A stretch of 64,000 nt of DNA from Pontiella sulfatireligans (lineage in GTDB: Bacteria; Verrucomicrobiota; Kiritimatiellia; Kiritimatiellales; Pontiellaceae). The translations under genes were made by a program, and so were the position numbers. Each line of letters begins with the position of its first letter. Position 1 is the stretch's first letter. The DNA is taken from positions 2,091,458 to 2,155,457 of the forward strand of contig NZ_CAAHFH010000002.1 of the NCBI RefSeq assembly GCF_900890705.1. Reading direction: 5' to 3'. Below, in pieces: positions 1 to 9,868 of this stretch. Under the pieces are notes generated by a model, which did not search any database, was not told where the DNA came from, and worked only from the letters and a program-made list of their open reading frames with translations.

Positions 1-549
1 GTGGAGCTGCGCGACATTATGCCCACCTTCCTCGATGCTGCCGGACTTCCCATTCCTAACGGATTGGATGGAGAAAGCATGATCAATATTTTGCGCAATC
101 CGGATTGTACATGGCGCGAAGTTCTCGATCTTGAGCACAGCTCCCAGTATTTTTCAGAGCAGGCTTATGTCGCACTCACGGATAAGCAGTACAAATATAT
201 TCGCTTTATGCAGACCGGTAAAGAGCAGCTCTTTGACCTGATGAATGATCCGATGGAAACCAAAAACATTAGCGATCCGAAGCGGTTGACCGCATGGCGT
301 AAGCGCATGATTGCGTTTCTCGAGGAGCGCGGCGAAGAGTGGGTGAAAGATGGCGAACTTGTTTTGCAGACCCGGCGTATGCGTTACGGACCCAACTTTG
401 CCAAACAGATGATCAAACCCGCCGATCCTGAATGCGAGGTGCGTTTTAACCCGCCGTACGATCCTGTGCCTTTGGCTGAATATCTCAAACGATTGAAGAA
501 AGTGGAACCGTATGTGAGTGCTGATCCGAATGCACAGCGACCCGCTTAG
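1..549 (+). CDS. Sulfatase, C-terminal part (cut by window edge)
   Basis: This is the C-terminal 182 residues of an S1-type arylsulfatase-like enzyme. The reading frame is open to base 1, so the catalytic N-terminal half lies outside the window. Family-typical traits are visible: the DIMPTFLDAAG stretch, the 'GLDGESM' loop, and the tail pattern 'KYIRF..GKEQLFDLMNDPMETKNI' that closes most S1 sulfatases. The formylglycine site cannot be seen. It lies immediately upstream of a lyase cluster, so removal of sulfate esters from a glycosaminoglycan-like polymer is the likely role (inference). It ends with TAG at 547-549. Confidence 0.88.
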   Translation: MELRDIMPTFLDAAGLPIPNGLDGESMINILRNPDCTWREVLDLEHSSQYFSEQAYVALTDKQYKYIRFMQTGKEQLFDLMNDPMETKNISDPKRLTAWRKRMIAFLEERGEEWVKDGELVLQTRRMRYGPNFAKQMIKPADPECEVRFNPPYDPVPLAEYLKRLKKVEPYVSADPNAQRPA

Positions 550-644
550 TTTGGACAATCTTCGCGCTGACCTAATATTGGTGCGAAATTTTGTTTATAA
601 ACAGGGAGGGACGGAGCCCGTTCGTTCACTTGAAAGAAGGCAAC

Positions 645-2462
645 ATGAAAGATAAATGTTTTGTGCTGATTGGTTTTATCTGTGCGTGTGTGAGCGCTTA
701 TGCACAACCAGCCACCACTCTTCTTTATAAAAACTCGTTCGACACTCCGGCGTCACTGGCGGATTGGAAGATGGAAGGGCCAGGCGTTGCGAAGGTTGAA
801 GGCGGCAGGCTGCTGATCCATTCCAAATGGGCGGATGATCTGGAACGGCTGGATGGCCAAATTGATCTGCTCAAGGACGGCGGCGGGAAATACTACCCGT
901 TCATCGAGCAGTGGGTGAAAGAGCGCGAACCGGAAAGCCTGCCAAAGTATGTACTCGATTTTCATAAGCCCGGACAGTTTTCGGGCGGGCATATCCAGTT
1001 TTGGAACAAGCATGCACATCCCGAAAACTTTTTGATTAGGCTCAAGTTTCAGGCGGCGAACCCGTATCCGCTGCACATGGTTACCTTCTGCGGGCGCGGG
1101 GTGAACGGCGAGGATGTACTCGATCCAAAACTGGCGCCGCGCTTTGGCCTGGCCGCGCAATACATGTATGGCGACATCCAAAACTACCGCATAAGCTATT
1201 GGGCTGGTTCACGCGGCACCAGCAACATGCGCCGCGCGCCGGGACGCCAGCTCACCGCCGAGGAAAAAGGCGATGTGCCGAGGATTGCGCTGAAGCGGGA
1301 AGTGCAACTCGAAATATTTCGATGGAATGGGCATGTGGTTTTTCGGTGCGATGGTGAAAAACTGGTCGATTGGATCGATGACGAACCGTTCGGCGATGGT
1401 TTCTTCGCGTTGCGACTGATGGCTTCGGCCAAGGGATGGTATGACGACTATGAAGTCTATGAGCTGAACGAAGATCCGTTTGCTTATGCGGGCAAGGGCG
1501 AAAACATTACCTCCCGTCTTTCCGCACAGCGCGACGTGCCACAACCGAAGGATGTCATCGACGGGAAATTTATCGTTGTTGGCAATCCCGAGCCGGAGGG
1601 AAAGTTGTATCGCGACGTGATCAATACCTACAAAGGGAATCCCGTCTACCGTTTTGAAGCTTCGCCAAAGGTGAATCGCGTCGAGTTGACCACCTGCTAT
1701 GCCTCGAATCTCGAAGGTTTTTCTGAAAGGGAACTATCCGATCTTTCCGAGCTGGCGAATCTCTACCTGAAAAATGACCAGGGTCATTATGGCGACACGA
1801 TCACCTATGAATGGAACGCGCGATTTCCAGAGCCACTGAAGGAGGATGCGAAGGGAATATTTGCGCAATGGCACGGCCGCCCCGACCGCACGCTGGTTAT
1901 CACGCCGGAGGGCGAGCGGAAGATCTTGCCGACCGCAGAATACATTGCCTTGCGGAAGTCCATGAAGGTGACGGATGAGCACATCGGCATAGATCCAAAA
2001 ACCGATAAACCTAACGGGTGGAAGTTCGACGGCTCTGCCGGTGGGCCGATTGCGGCGTTCAAGTTTCAGGACGGCCACATGTGCCTGCTGGTTCGCAACG
2101 ACCCCAATGCACGATCCGACAACACGGTGCGCATTAAGCCGAAGCCCGTCGTCCGCCGTGAGCAGGCCAAGGGAAATAAAACGGGTGCATGCATTTTTGA
2201 AAAGCCGATCGCGGAGGTGCCGATTGATAAGTGGATCAACTTTAAGGTTCAGATCAAGTATTCAAAATACAGCCTGGATCACGATGTGCCGCTTGAATCC
2301 GGTTTTGTGAAGGTGTGGATGGATGGGGAACCGGTTGTGGATTGGACGGGCGACATCGGCAAGAACGATGAGAAGGGCCCGTATTTTAAGTATGGCATCT
2401 ACAAACCCGGTGCTGACGGTTTTATGGTTGATTGCGCCGGATTCACCCAAACCTTCGAATGA
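645..2462 (+). CDS. Secreted DUF1961 + heparinase-I-like (PF14099-type) polysaccharide lyase
   Basis: Predicted secreted protein of about 605 residues. The chosen ATG follows a GAAAGAAGG ribosome site and starts a clear signal peptide (MKDKCFVLIGFICACVSAYAQ). Residues about 25-280 resemble DUF1961, a concanavalin-like fold (ISYWAGSRGTSNMRR region). Residues about 290-600 have the hallmarks of the heparin lyase I-type jelly roll: 'KWINFKVQIKYS', 'GFVKVWMDGEPVVDW' and 'YFKYGIYKPG'. It probably cleaves or binds a uronic-acid-containing polymer outside the cytoplasm. It lies between a sulfatase and a heparinase II/III gene. Both halves are beta-sandwich folds, so one could be purely carbohydrate binding. 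The substrate is not readable from sequence. Confidence 0.75.
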   Translation: MKDKCFVLIGFICACVSAYAQPATTLLYKNSFDTPASLADWKMEGPGVAKVEGGRLLIHSKWADDLERLDGQIDLLKDGGGKYYPFIEQWVKEREPESLPKYVLDFHKPGQFSGGHIQFWNKHAHPENFLIRLKFQAANPYPLHMVTFCGRGVNGEDVLDPKLAPRFGLAAQYMYGDIQNYRISYWAGSRGTSNMRRAPGRQLTAEEKGDVPRIALKREVQLEIFRWNGHVVFRCDGEKLVDWIDDEPFGDGFFALRLMASAKGWYDDYEVYELNEDPFAYAGKGENITSRLSAQRDVPQPKDVIDGKFIVVGNPEPEGKLYRDVINTYKGNPVYRFEASPKVNRVELTTCYASNLEGFSERELSDLSELANLYLKNDQGHYGDTITYEWNARFPEPLKEDAKGIFAQWHGRPDRTLVITPEGERKILPTAEYIALRKSMKVTDEHIGIDPKTDKPNGWKFDGSAGGPIAAFKFQDGHMCLLVRNDPNARSDNTVRIKPKPVVRREQAKGNKTGACIFEKPIAEVPIDKWINFKVQIKYSKYSLDHDVPLESGFVKVWMDGEPVVDWTGDIGKNDEKGPYFKYGIYKPGADGFMVDCAGFTQTFE

Positions 2463-2468
2463 ATGTAG

Positions 2469-2545
2469 ACGAAGCTTCCAGCTTCGTTGCGGATGAACGG
2501 ACAGGATTTGTTAGCCGCGAAAGAACGCAGAGATCGCAAAAAGGA
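2469..2545. repeat. Short hairpin plus period ~10 repeat before a lyase gene
   Basis: The gap after the PF14099-type gene holds a perfect 7-bp inverted repeat (ACGAAGC at 2469-2475 and GCTTCGT at 2481-2487). A purine-rich tract at about 2513-2545 follows, in which 'CGCRAARR'-like units recur every 9-10 bases. It ends just before the ribosome site of the next gene. The hairpin could act as a weak attenuator. The tract looks like interspersed non-coding repeat material. Confidence 0.45.
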
Positions 2546-2550
2546 AAAGC

Positions 2551-4959
2551 ATGAAAAAGGGTGTTCTTCTGACTCTATTATTCATTTTAGGTTTCTCGGT
2601 TGCTGCGGGGCAAGCACCCCATGCGAAGCATCGCGATGCGTTTTATCCGAAGAAGGACAGCATGATTCGCGCGAATCCGATGCCGTTCCTTTGGCCTCAA
2701 GAGGACGGGGAAAACACGTTTCGACTTGGGAGGAAACCGGATCTTTCGAGTGCGGCGGTTGAAGAAACAGAATGGTCGTTTGTTTTCAATGGGAAGAAGC
2801 TGGAGCCGGGAACGTGGTATTGGCAGGTGAATGAACATCAGGTTCAGGAATTCACGGTTCCTGAAAAGGTTGAATGGTCGATGGAGATTCCAGACTTTGG
2901 ATCCATCAGGGAACGAATGCCAAAGACCCATCCGCGGTTATTGCTGCTGGAAGGGGAACGCGCGAGCTTTGCTAAGCGGATCAGCCCCGACCTACGGAAA
3001 GAGGTTTTAGAGAACGCCGATCTGTTCATGAAAACCTCGATGGATGATCTTCTGCCTCCGAATGTGGATTTCAGCCGAATCAACGATGCCACGGTGAACC
3101 GCTTGGCGATCAACGATACTAAGATATTTCTGGGAAAGGTAAAAACGCCGATTCTTTACTTGGCCAAGGCGTGGCTGCTGACGGGAGAAACGAAATATGC
3201 CGAAAAGTGCGTAGAACTGACATTAGGGGTGCGCAACCTCGACCCGCGCCTGGTCGGGCTGAACGATTTTACCCGTTCTGCAGTGCAGGACACACTGGTG
3301 TTTGCATTTGATAGCTGCTTTGAATTCTTTGAACCCGCTGACCGGCTAGCGATTCAGAAAACCATAGGTGCCGGCGCTGAGCGCGTCTATGAGCATCTGG
3401 CCGGACGGCTTGAAGCGCATATGTTCGACAACCATTCCTGGCAGAAGACGTATGCTAGCTTGTTACGGAGCGCGGTGGCCTTGTATGGACACGACGACCG
3501 TGCGGACGAGTGGCTGGAGTATTGCTATAAGCTGTGGTTTGCGCGCGCACCGGCGGGTGGCTTCAACTATGACGGCGGCTGGTTCAACGGCACCGGTTAT
3601 CTTTCGGCCAACATCGTGACGCTGATCCAGGTGCCGTTGCTCTGGCAGCGGTTGGTTGGTATCGATGCGTTTGCGCACCCGTGGTTCCAGAACGCGGCCG
3701 ATAGCATTATCGCTACATATCCACCGGGATCCTACTCGGCCGGTTTCGGCGACGGCCACAGCAGCCAGACGCACCCGCACTGGAAGCGTGGCGTTTTTAT
3801 GGAGCTGCTCGCAAAGGAGACGGCTAATCCGCGCGCGGCGTGGTATTTCCAAACCTTGGAAAAATGGGAGCACGGGCAAAAAAAGCGGATCTATGATCCC
3901 AATGCAAAACACAAGCTCGACAGCGAAGCGCTGGAATGGTTTGTGAACTTGAGCGAAAAGCCGATGCCGGTGCCGAAGCCACCGAGTGAAACCGCCCGGG
4001 CGATGCCTGATACCGGCGTGGTGGCGATCCATACTGCACCGGAGTCGGTAAAGGATGATGTCTTTGTTGCCTTCCGATCCAGTCCGTACGGCTCCGGCAG
4101 CCACTGTCTTGCTAGCCAAAACGCATTCAACATTATTGCGGGCGGAAAACCGCTCTTCCTGAGCAGCGGCTACTATACCTCGTTCGCTGATCCGCACACG
4201 CTGCTTCACTATCGCCACAGCCGGGGGCATAACACGATCCTCGCCGACGGGCTCGGGCAGACCATCGGGACTTCGGGTTATGGGCAGATTCGGCGTTTCC
4301 ATTCATCTCCAATTATCACCTATACGATGGGCGACGCATCGGACGCCTATGGCGGCAAGATGACCGACGACATGTGGGTGAAAAACTTTAAGAAGAATAA
4401 CGTCGAGCATTCCCGTGAGAACGGCTTTGGCGACGCGGGCGTAACGAAATTTCTAAGGCACCTGCTGTTCATTCATCCAATCAACACGTTGGTGATTCTC
4501 GATGAGCTGGAAGGGGATCATCCGATTGAATGGAGCTGGCTGCTGCACAGCCCGAATGAACTGAAGACGGAGGGGAATGATCGGTTTAAAACAAGCAACG
4601 GTTTATTTGATGGGTACGTTGAGGCACGCGGTGGAACCTCGGCGAAAATATCAACCGAGTTCTTTTCTCCGGCCACCAACTGGCAGAAGCACAAGGCCTA
4701 TGATGGCTCTGTCCGCCCGATGCCTGATCAGTGGCATTTGTCGGTCGATTCCAAACCCGCCGCGAAACAACGCTTCCTCTCCATCATTCAGATCACGCCT
4801 TCCGGCGAAAAACCACGGGTGGTGGAATGGAAAAAAGGCGGTGCGGAAATCGGTGACTGGCGTGTTTCAGTAACTCTCGATGTTTTTCAAGGTTCGGAAA
4901 AAGAGTTCTCGCTCGCTGATCCGGCCATCCAATTCCTGGAAGGTTTTTCATCGCGTTAA
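2551..4959 (+). CDS. Heparinase II/III-family lyase with DUF4962 N-terminus
   Basis: Secreted enzyme of 802 residues with signal peptide MKKGVLLTLLFILGFSVAAGQ and an AAAGGAAAA ribosome site. An Ig-like stretch (to about residue 110, 'GTWYWQV') is followed by an alpha/alpha-toroid DUF4962 region with 'NHSW', then the heparinase II/III beta-sheet domain containing 'SRGHNTILADGLGQ'. In characterised heparinase II enzymes an HxH motif supplies a catalytic and a zinc-binding His. Here the aligned stretch reads SHCLASQ, giving His518 but Leu520. The related gene at 7373 keeps HMHANQ. Uronate-containing glycosaminoglycan is the expected substrate class, but the exact one is unknown and activity may be altered. 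Confidence 0.82.
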   Translation: MKKGVLLTLLFILGFSVAAGQAPHAKHRDAFYPKKDSMIRANPMPFLWPQEDGENTFRLGRKPDLSSAAVEETEWSFVFNGKKLEPGTWYWQVNEHQVQEFTVPEKVEWSMEIPDFGSIRERMPKTHPRLLLLEGERASFAKRISPDLRKEVLENADLFMKTSMDDLLPPNVDFSRINDATVNRLAINDTKIFLGKVKTPILYLAKAWLLTGETKYAEKCVELTLGVRNLDPRLVGLNDFTRSAVQDTLVFAFDSCFEFFEPADRLAIQKTIGAGAERVYEHLAGRLEAHMFDNHSWQKTYASLLRSAVALYGHDDRADEWLEYCYKLWFARAPAGGFNYDGGWFNGTGYLSANIVTLIQVPLLWQRLVGIDAFAHPWFQNAADSIIATYPPGSYSAGFGDGHSSQTHPHWKRGVFMELLAKETANPRAAWYFQTLEKWEHGQKKRIYDPNAKHKLDSEALEWFVNLSEKPMPVPKPPSETARAMPDTGVVAIHTAPESVKDDVFVAFRSSPYGSGSHCLASQNAFNIIAGGKPLFLSSGYYTSFADPHTLLHYRHSRGHNTILADGLGQTIGTSGYGQIRRFHSSPIITYTMGDASDAYGGKMTDDMWVKNFKKNNVEHSRENGFGDAGVTKFLRHLLFIHPINTLVILDELEGDHPIEWSWLLHSPNELKTEGNDRFKTSNGLFDGYVEARGGTSAKISTEFFSPATNWQKHKAYDGSVRPMPDQWHLSVDSKPAAKQRFLSIIQITPSGEKPRVVEWKKGGAEIGDWRVSVTLDVFQGSEKEFSLADPAIQFLEGFSSR

Positions 4960-5050
4960 AGAGGAATTCGTATGACCAAATAGATATTGTTGCTTACGGT
5001 TATCTCGGCCGATTTAAATGACATCTATTCAAGAAAAGAAGGAATATAGC

Positions 5051-7285
5051 ATGAAGAGAAAACCACAGAACTTTAGAATTCTATCAACGTTGTTCATAGC
5101 CCTGTTGATCGCGGGCGCCGCGCTAGCCGTGGAGCGGCCGAGACTGGTTTTGCCGGAAGGCGGGTTCGTGGAAATTAAATCGCGGATCGAGCGAAGTCCG
5201 CGACACGCGGGATGGTATGCCGACGTGAAAAAGGCCGCGGACAACGTGGTTGAGGCGGAGGTGAAGATCGGACGTAACACACAGGCCGATCTGATGAACC
5301 TCGCGCTGGTCCACAAGGTCGAGGGCGGCAAAGCGTATCAGAACAAAGCGAAGGAGATCCTCGCTGCCGCGTATGAAAAACCGATGTGGGATAAAAAGTG
5401 GGCGCTGGATCAGGCGATGGTTTCGGTGGGCGTCGCGGTGGCGTTGGACTGGCTGTATGACGATCTGCCTGCGGAACTTCGTGCAGCGACGGAGCGGAAC
5501 CTCGCGGAAACGAGCCTCGCGCTGTTTCAAAAGACGGTGGATGGAGGCGCGTGGTGGATGACCGCGAAACGGCCGGACAACACTTACTACAACAACCACA
5601 ACGGCGTGTGCGTAGGCGCCTCGCTGGTCGTGGCATCGGCGCTGTTGGGCACGGAGCACGATGCTGCCGCGCGGAAAGTGATCGTGGCGGGGTTGGGATC
5701 GCTCAAGGTCGGCACGCTCGATGGTCTGTTGCCGGACGGCGCGTGGGATGAAGGATCGGGCTATTTTGGTTATGGCATGACCGGCATGACACTTGGTCTC
5801 TCTTCGGTTCAAAACAGTTTGGGTTCGTTGTCGGGATTGCTGGATCATCCAGGCATTGGGAAAACCGGCCGATATCTCGTCGCGACCACGGGGCCGACGG
5901 GAACGTTTAATTATGCGGACGGCACCTCGCGGATCAATTCGGCCTATTGGATGTGCTGGCTGGCCCAGGTGACCGACGATGCGGAACTGGCCGCGGCGTT
6001 CCGCCATCTCCAATCATTGGAAAACCATCGCGGCTCTGTTTTGGGGCTCTGCTGGGACGATCCGAGCATGAAAGCGACGGCGACCGAATTTCCGTTGGAC
6101 GCGACATTCGGGCGTATTGGAGTCGGCACGGCGCGTTCGAGCTGGGACGACGAATCCGCCGCGTGGGTGGGCTTCAAGTTTGGTCGGCCATGGCAGAGCC
6201 ATGCGCATTCCGACGTCGGAAGTTTTGTTTACGACTGGGGCGGCGTTCGCTGGATCACGGACCTCTCGGGAGCGCCGTATATCAATAACTATTTTAGTTA
6301 TGAAGACGCACGCTATCATTTCTATCGCGCTAAGCCGGAGGGGCACAACACGATTGTTATCAATCCGACCGACGCGTATCAGCAGATCATCGATAGCGAC
6401 AGCGAAATCGTCACGACCCAGAGCACGCCATCCTATGGCTGGTTGATGGGCGACATGACGCCCGCATATGCCGATGCCGCTCTGAAGGTGAACCGCGGTT
6501 TTATGCTGGATCGATACAATGGCAACCTGTTGGTCAAGGATGAACTGACGCTGAAGAAGCCATCGGAGGTCTGGTGGTTTGCGCACACGGCCGCGGAAGT
6601 TGAACTTATGGAGGACGGTAAAACCGCGCTTCTTCGTTCCAATGGAAAGACGGTGCGTCTTGAAGTTATCATGCTGAAGGGCACACCGCCGCCCGTCCTT
6701 ACCGCAGAACCCGCCCGCCCGCTGCCGACCTCGCGGGTGATCGTTGGCGAATATCCGGACGCTGGGAAGATCACGCGTCTGGCTTTACGCTTCGATGATG
6801 TGAAGGATTTGAAATTTAGCGTCGCGTTCCGTCCGCAGGAACAACCGGACGCCCAGGCCGTTCCTGCCATTGCGGAGATTCCGCTGAGCGTGCAAATGGT
6901 CCGCGTTGCTGAGGGCGATGCCTCTACGTTGCTCGATGGCGACTGGACAACGGTCTGGTCAGCCAACAGCTATGTCGAGGAAGACGGCGAGAAAATATTC
7001 AAACCCCAGTTCATCGAAATCGACCTCGGGAAGTCCTCTCCTGTTTCATCGGTTGGGCTCGGCTTCGATACCGCATTCCAGCGGCGCTATGATTTCAAGA
7101 TCCACGTTTCCACGGATGGTAAAACGTGGGAACAGGTTTTCCACGGCCACAGCTCAAAGCGGGAAGGGGAGCAGCGCTTCCATTTCCCGGCACAGAAGGC
7201 CCGCTTTATCAAGATCGAGGGGCTCGGAAACGAGCGCTATCAAAACCGGTACAATTTGCTGAAGCTCTTTGGCCCGGTTTTATAG
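5051..7285 (+). CDS. Heparinase II/III-family lyase with C-terminal F5/8-type (discoidin) domain
   Basis: Secreted protein of 744 residues. The start is the ATG after AAGAAGGAA that begins the signal peptide MKRKPQNFRILSTLFIALL; an upstream in-frame ATG at 5018 would only prepend a hydrophilic stretch. The toroid contains 'YYNNHNGVCVG'. The heparinase domain has QSHAHSD with both histidines (384 and 386) and 'PEGHNTIVIN'. The last ~130 residues ('LLDGDWTTVWSAN', 'IEIDLGKSSPVSSVGL', 'ARFIKIEGLG') are a discoidin/F5-8C-type carbohydrate-binding domain. The HxH pair is intact, so this is the better candidate for an active eliminase among the first two paralogues. It probably acts on the extracellular or periplasmic polymer. 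Confidence 0.85.
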   Translation: MKRKPQNFRILSTLFIALLIAGAALAVERPRLVLPEGGFVEIKSRIERSPRHAGWYADVKKAADNVVEAEVKIGRNTQADLMNLALVHKVEGGKAYQNKAKEILAAAYEKPMWDKKWALDQAMVSVGVAVALDWLYDDLPAELRAATERNLAETSLALFQKTVDGGAWWMTAKRPDNTYYNNHNGVCVGASLVVASALLGTEHDAAARKVIVAGLGSLKVGTLDGLLPDGAWDEGSGYFGYGMTGMTLGLSSVQNSLGSLSGLLDHPGIGKTGRYLVATTGPTGTFNYADGTSRINSAYWMCWLAQVTDDAELAAAFRHLQSLENHRGSVLGLCWDDPSMKATATEFPLDATFGRIGVGTARSSWDDESAAWVGFKFGRPWQSHAHSDVGSFVYDWGGVRWITDLSGAPYINNYFSYEDARYHFYRAKPEGHNTIVINPTDAYQQIIDSDSEIVTTQSTPSYGWLMGDMTPAYADAALKVNRGFMLDRYNGNLLVKDELTLKKPSEVWWFAHTAAEVELMEDGKTALLRSNGKTVRLEVIMLKGTPPPVLTAEPARPLPTSRVIVGEYPDAGKITRLALRFDDVKDLKFSVAFRPQEQPDAQAVPAIAEIPLSVQMVRVAEGDASTLLDGDWTTVWSANSYVEEDGEKIFKPQFIEIDLGKSSPVSSVGLGFDTAFQRRYDFKIHVSTDGKTWEQVFHGHSSKREGEQRFHFPAQKARFIKIEGLGNERYQNRYNLLKLFGPVL

Positions 7286-7372
7286 CCGTTACTGACCTGT
7301 GCGGACGTGGCGTACAAACATATCGCCAACATCTTTAAGTTTATCCTCCAGCAATGAGATATAAGAAGGGCG

Positions 7373-9868
7373 ATGACTATGAATAAATGGAAGATTATAG
7401 CTGGCGTTTTGTGTGTGGGAGTAGTTGTAATGGCGGCTGCTTCGGGATCTCCCGGAGGTATGCCGCCTTATCTCTATGAAGAGTGGCGCCAATCGCCAGC
7501 GCCAGTCCCAGGGAACGATGCGTTGGTCAATCCTCCTAGCCTTCAGTGGGCTTCGGTGAAGCATTTTGAGAAGCGCAGCGTGCAGTACCGCGTTGAATTG
7601 TCGCAGGACGAAAACTTTCCCGCCGGAAAAACGATCCGAGGCCAGCTGCAACGTTGGTGCTTTTTCAATCCCCACCAGAAGCTGGCCTCCGGCGTCTGGT
7701 ACTGGCGCTATGAAATCCAGGATGGGAAAAGCAGCGTCACCAAGGGGCCTTATTCGTTCGTGATCAAAGACAATACTCCGGTGTTTGAGTCTCCGGATTT
7801 CGAAACGTTTCTAGCGGGCGTCGCCAAAACGCACCCGCGTGTCATCACCCTCGGGCGGGATCTGGCGGACATTCATAAATCCGCAGCGACGCATCCATTG
7901 GCCGCCTCGATGATCGAGAAGGGACAGGCTGCGGCCAAGGCTCCGGTCTATTACGGGCCGCTGGACGACGCGGATCCGGCGAAAGCAAAGGCGCTGACGA
8001 GAGTCAGCAACAACGAAGTGCTGCGCTTTCACTCGCTGGTGGACGCCTATGTGCTAACTGGCGATGCGGCAATGCGCGAAGCGTTGCTGACGCGGATCGA
8101 TGTTCTGCTGACCTGGCCGACCGACGACCTGCTCGGATCGAAGGTGCTTACCTGTCTTTCGAAGGCGTATGATGCGCTTTACAGCACTATTCCGCCTCAG
8201 GTTCGCAAACGCATGCTTGCGGTGATCGCTGGACAGCTCGAGCATGGCCTCAAGGCTTGGCCCGGCGACAAAGAGGGGCGGCAGGTTGAAAATCATTTCT
8301 GGCAGATGGAGCTGGCGGGCAACTTTACCGCCGCCTTGGCGACCGTCCATGATCTTGAACCGGCCAATGAAATGCTCGAATACACCTACGAACTCTTTTT
8401 GGCCCGCTTCCCCAACCTTGCCGCCTCAGATGGCGGTTGGGCCGAGGGGTTTGGCTATTTCGGCGTCAACAAGTCCGCCGTGGTCGATATGGCCCTGCTG
8501 ATGAAGAAAATCGGCGGCGCCGACGTCTTCAAAATGCAGTGGTACCAGAATCTGCCGGACTACTACATCTACTTTGCACCCGTCGGGGGGCGGATCGACG
8601 GCTTCGGCGACATGCATGATCGCGTGGGTGAAGGCGATGTCGGGCAAAACTCGATGCTGGTTCTGGGGGTTGAAAACCAGGATCCCAAGGCGATCTTCCG
8701 ATTGTCGCAGATGGCCGGCAAGGATGTGGACGTTGAGGCCTGGTATCAGGTTGTCGAAAACCTGCATCTGGATCTCTCCAAAGTACCCGCTCCGGCGGAG
8801 CCGCCGCAGGCCCGCATGTTTGCCGGGGTTGGGTTGGCCGCCCTGCATTCGGATGTGCTCGACAGCTCGCGCGATACCGCCGTCTACTTCCGCTCCTCGC
8901 CGTTCGGAGCCAAAGGCCATATGCATGCCAACCAGAACGCCTTCAACCTCTCCCGCAAAGGGGAGCCGCTCTTCTATTCGACTGGCTACTACACCTCGTT
9001 TTGCGATCCCCACGCGATGTCGTCCTACCGTCACACCCGCGCCCATAACACAATCCTCGTCAACGGCTGCGGGCAGGCCTACGGGCACGAGGGCTACGGC
9101 TGGATCAAGCGTTTCGCGAACGGAAGCCGGATTGGCTATGCTTGCGGTGATGCGACGATGGCCTACCGTCCGACCGTGGATGAACAGTTCCTCGATATGA
9201 TGGAGACATCAAATCAGCCCAACACCCGGGAATACGGCTATGGCGACAGCATGTTGAAGCTGTTCGAGCGGCATGTGATGCTTCTGCATCCGGATACGGT
9301 CGTGGTGTACGACGTGCTTGAATCCGAGCAGGATTCCGACTGGACCCTGCTGCTGCACACCATGAAGCCGCCTGGACTCGACCCTGCCGGATTGTTGCGC
9401 CTCGACACCGGTAAAAATGTGGCGGAGGTCTATGTGTCCGGATCACAGCCACTCAAGGCCAGCCTGACTGACGAATTCTTTTCGCCGGCCATCGACTTCA
9501 AGAAAAAGTACAAGGCCACACCTAGGCAGTACCATCTTAGCTACGTGACTCAGGGCAAATCGAAAAGCATGCGCTTTCTGACCGTTCTGCAACTGGGTGA
9601 CCAAGGAGCGGCACCGGTTCCGGTGGAGGATCAGGGCAACGGAACATTCCGGGTCGGCGATACCATGGTGCGCGCGGAACTGGATGCATCCAAACCGGCC
9701 CGCCTGTCGGCACAGTCGGATAAGGCCTGTCTCTATATCAATGACTGGCCGTCCGAGGTGTTCGGCGAACAGCTGCCTCCGGTTTCGGCGTCCGCCACGC
9801 TGCTGGTGGAAAAGAACGGGGCGGAAGTTTCGGTGCAGCGGTTGGCGAATCAACCTCCGGTTTATTAA
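7373..9868 (+). CDS. Heparinase II/III-family lyase with DUF4962 N-terminus
   Basis: Secreted 831-residue enzyme. ATGs at 7373 and 7379 are both possible after AAGAAGGGCG. It has a signal peptide and then an N-terminal Ig-like segment with 'VQYRVELSQDENFP' and 'SGVWYWRYEI'. The toroid carries 'ENHFWQ', and the lyase sheet domain has 'GHMHANQNAFNL' (His516 and His518) and 'TRAHNTILVNGCGQ'. It is a clear paralogue of the gene at 2551 but with an intact HxH. The tail after about residue 770 is a short beta domain. It follows the previous lyase with an 87-bp gap, so the four lyase genes from 645 on may be one transcription unit with the upstream sulfatase (inference). Confidence 0.85.
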   Translation: MTMNKWKIIAGVLCVGVVVMAAASGSPGGMPPYLYEEWRQSPAPVPGNDALVNPPSLQWASVKHFEKRSVQYRVELSQDENFPAGKTIRGQLQRWCFFNPHQKLASGVWYWRYEIQDGKSSVTKGPYSFVIKDNTPVFESPDFETFLAGVAKTHPRVITLGRDLADIHKSAATHPLAASMIEKGQAAAKAPVYYGPLDDADPAKAKALTRVSNNEVLRFHSLVDAYVLTGDAAMREALLTRIDVLLTWPTDDLLGSKVLTCLSKAYDALYSTIPPQVRKRMLAVIAGQLEHGLKAWPGDKEGRQVENHFWQMELAGNFTAALATVHDLEPANEMLEYTYELFLARFPNLAASDGGWAEGFGYFGVNKSAVVDMALLMKKIGGADVFKMQWYQNLPDYYIYFAPVGGRIDGFGDMHDRVGEGDVGQNSMLVLGVENQDPKAIFRLSQMAGKDVDVEAWYQVVENLHLDLSKVPAPAEPPQARMFAGVGLAALHSDVLDSSRDTAVYFRSSPFGAKGHMHANQNAFNLSRKGEPLFYSTGYYTSFCDPHAMSSYRHTRAHNTILVNGCGQAYGHEGYGWIKRFANGSRIGYACGDATMAYRPTVDEQFLDMMETSNQPNTREYGYGDSMLKLFERHVMLLHPDTVVVYDVLESEQDSDWTLLLHTMKPPGLDPAGLLRLDTGKNVAEVYVSGSQPLKASLTDEFFSPAIDFKKKYKATPRQYHLSYVTQGKSKSMRFLTVLQLGDQGAAPVPVEDQGNGTFRVGDTMVRAELDASKPARLSAQSDKACLYINDWPSEVFGEQLPPVSASATLLVEKNGAEVSVQRLANQPPVY

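Noticed and set aside
592..603. TGTTTATAAACA palindrome before the gene at 645
   Set aside because: Half-sites are similar but without the 4-base spacer, so the geometry is wrong for the operator family.
4991..5006. Possible sixth operator (TGCTTACGGTTATCTC) before the lyase at 5051
   Set aside because: Only 11 of 16 positions agree and the right half-site is lost; too weak to list as a site.
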